From NCBI GenBank assembly GCA_020831805.1, contig JAFIFX010000014.1:1-64000 (forward strand): DNA of 64,000 bases. The letters are read 5' to 3'. A program made the translations under genes and the position numbers. Each line of letters opens with the position of its first letter. Within the stretch, counting starts at the first letter, position 1. The notes under the pieces were generated by a model, which saw only the letters and a program-made list of their open reading frames with translations, ran no database searches and was not told the DNA's origin. Origin of the DNA: Planctomycetota bacterium. GTDB lineage: Bacteria > Planctomycetota > Phycisphaerae > Phycisphaerales > UBA1924. Shown piece by piece: positions 62,652 through 64,000 of the stretch.

Positions 62652-64000
62652 TTACGGGCAGCCCTGGTTGAACAGGTTGAGGTAGGCGACGAAATCGAAG
62701 AAGTTGAACAGGCCGTCGCCGTTGAGGTCCGCGGCCGGGTCGCCGGACTCCCAGAGGCTGGTGAAGAAGAAAAAATCGAAGATATTCAGTTGGCCGTCGT
62801 CGTTCATATCGGCGACGCAGTGCAGGGTGACGGAAACGGATCGCGGGTCGTACTCAACGCGGTAGGCGAGCCTGGGATCGGGCGGGGTCGGGGTGACGAC
62901 GGTGTGGAAGCGGCCCTCGAAGACGCCGGGCACATTCAGGGGGCGCCTGATGATGGTGACGCGGTCCCCGGTCTGGGGCTCGTAGCCGTCGCCCACCGTG
63001 AGTACGAGGGTGCCGTCGAGTTGCTGCATTGCGTCGGGCTGGGTGAAGGTGTCCTGCTGGATGACGCGGCCCCTGCCGTCGAGGTGGGCGTCGAAGACGG
63101 TGGATTCGGTGAAGGTCAGTAGCCTCCTGGCGAAGAGCGTGCCGCCGGCGTTTTCGAAGCCCGGGGAGATGGTTCCCTCGATGATCAAGTCGGTATCGAT
63201 GGTTCCGGCGCCGGTGAGCCGCACGCCCGATCCGATCGGGATCGGCTCGCCGGGTCCCGCGGGACCGGTCACGATGATGGGGCCGAGCAGGCGGATCTCT
63301 CCCTCGCCGTGGACACCGATTCTGTCCTGGAACGCCAGCGTGTTGCCGCCGCTGACAGCGCCGAGATGGAGGATGCCCTGGTCGAGCGTGAGTCCATTGG
63401 CGATGCTGAGGGTCGAGCCGGCGAACAGTGTGAGCGGTCCGGAGAGTGTGACGGCGTCGAGGGTGGTGTCGCCGGGGGCCTTGAACTCGGCGCCGCCCGA
63501 AGCGCGCAGGGCGCCGGAGCGGATCGTGGCGTTGAACAGATTGGCGACGGTGTTGAAATCCTCAAGGACGATGAGCCCATCAGGACCCTGATCGACATCG
63601 ATGTTCAGGAAGCGCAGCAGGGCCCGGTTGCGCGCCTCGATGGTCCCGTTGTTGACGACGGGGTGGGTGGTGAAGATCAGGTCGCGGAATGTTCGGTCGG
63701 CGGAGATGAGGGCGTTGTTGACCAGCACGGCTTCGATGCGCCCGAAGCCGGCGATCGTGTGGGGCGGTTCGTGCGTGACGATCGAGGCGGCGGAGGTGGA
63801 CAGGATTCTGGCGCGGATGGTTTCACCGCCGAGGCGGATGAGGCCGCTGCCCGAGATCGAGGCGCTGGTGTGGAAACGCAGTGCTGAATCGAGGTCCGCG
63901 TTGGTGGGATTGATCTCGATCACCGCGTCGTTGACGACAGGTCCGAGCATGCCGAGGGTGCGTCCGGGTTGGATGACGAGCGTGGCCAGACTGTTCGGGA
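62652..64000 (-). CDS. secreted repeat protein with C-terminal GC-type dockerin-like anchor, 5' end outside the window
   Basis: The frame stays open to the window edge (coding strand reads ATLVIQPGRTLGMLGP at 63960), so the start lies outside. The visible 448 residues are beta-helix/autotransporter-like repeats (VVNNGTIEARNRALLRF, LTLFAGSTLSIANGL, IIEGTISPGFENAGG). They end in VADMNDDGQLNIFDFFFF and LNGDGLFNFFDFVAYLNLFN, the same anchor type as in the gene at 3466. It is convergent with the S41 gene, 36 bases apart. Confidence 0.78.
   Translation of the reverse strand, partial: PNSLATLVIQPGRTLGMLGPVVNDAVIEINPTNADLDSALRFHTSASISGSGLIRLGGETIRARILSTSAASIVTHEPPHTIAGFGRIEAVLVNNALISADRTFRDLIFTTHPVVNNGTIEARNRALLRFLNIDVDQGPDGLIVLEDFNTVANLFNATIRSGALRASGGAEFKAPGDTTLDAVTLSGPLTLFAGSTLSIANGLTLDQGILHLGAVSGGNTLAFQDRIGVHGEGEIRLLGPIIVTGPAGPGEPIPIGSGVRLTGAGTIDTDLIIEGTISPGFENAGGTLFARRLLTFTESTVFDAHLDGRGRVIQQDTFTQPDAMQQLDGTLVLTVGDGYEPQTGDRVTIIRRPLNVPGVFEGRFHTVVTPTPPDPRLAYRVEYDPRSVSVTLHCVADMNDDGQLNIFDFFFFTSLWESGDPAADLNGDGLFNFFDFVAYLNLFNQGCP

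Overview
The window is very GC-rich and reads as a planctomycete chromosome, most likely class Phycisphaerae. The evidence is two secreted proteins ending in the GC-type dockerin-like anchor (NFFDxxAYLxxF repeats), prepilin-like proteins with the H-X9-DG style ending, LPS-type envelope genes (LptB, an LpxL-like acyltransferase, an O-antigen-ligase-like protein), and small membrane proteins ending in a CxxC/CPECG zinc ribbon. This assignment is an inference from protein families; no rRNA is present.

Layout. 0-7.6 kb: lptB with an overlapping PEGA lipoprotein gene, a PAS/LuxR regulator, an AT-richer DUF2262-like gene beside a decayed dockerin fragment, a dockerin-anchored secreted protein, a coiled-coil membrane protein, an LpxL-like acyltransferase and a single-domain response regulator. 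7.6-16.6 kb: an O-antigen-ligase-like protein, an FmdB-like protein without cysteines, a large coiled-coil membrane protein, an HD-GYP protein, an M20 amidohydrolase, a lipoprotein and a short UvrC. 16.6-28.6 kb (mostly minus strand): leuS with a methyltransferase and two envelope proteins; then a tightly overlapping folC operon with two paralogous pseudopilin-like proteins and a lipoprotein; pdxJ, a hydroxyacid dehydrogenase and HU. 28.6-39.9 kb: trpE divergent from a 680-aa secreted protein, ComEC, a prepilin-like protein, a TsaC-like/phosphatase fusion coupled to rpiB, and metG. 40-48.7 kb: zinc-ribbon membrane proteins, an ECF sigma factor with a candidate anti-sigma gene, a secreted repeat protein next to a GAF-SpoIIE phosphatase, and plsY. 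48.7-53.3 kb is the accessory stretch: repeats, a REP-associated transposase inside a perfect 30-bp inverted repeat, a MITE-like derivative, and an AT-richer gene joining an EVE-like domain to a nuclease-like domain. 53.3-64 kb: tmk, a VWA-like TPR protein, a DoxX-like protein, tRNA-Leu, a beta-helix protein with an apparent frameshift, an S41 peptidase and a dockerin-anchored protein running off the window.

A window-wide pattern is a TAnnnT hexamer only 5-8 bases before the start codon in about twenty genes, which suggests widespread leaderless transcription. It also decides several GTG starts. Another class of genes (the response regulator, the pilin, the 79-aa protein, the S41 peptidase) has a clear AGGAG-type ribosome site.

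The strongest candidates for something under-described are the EVE-nuclease protein, the REP/transposase unit with its derivatives, the leaderless-start rule, the TsaC-like/arginine-phosphatase-type fusion, and a 33-codon leaderless reading frame coupled to a zinc-ribbon membrane protein.
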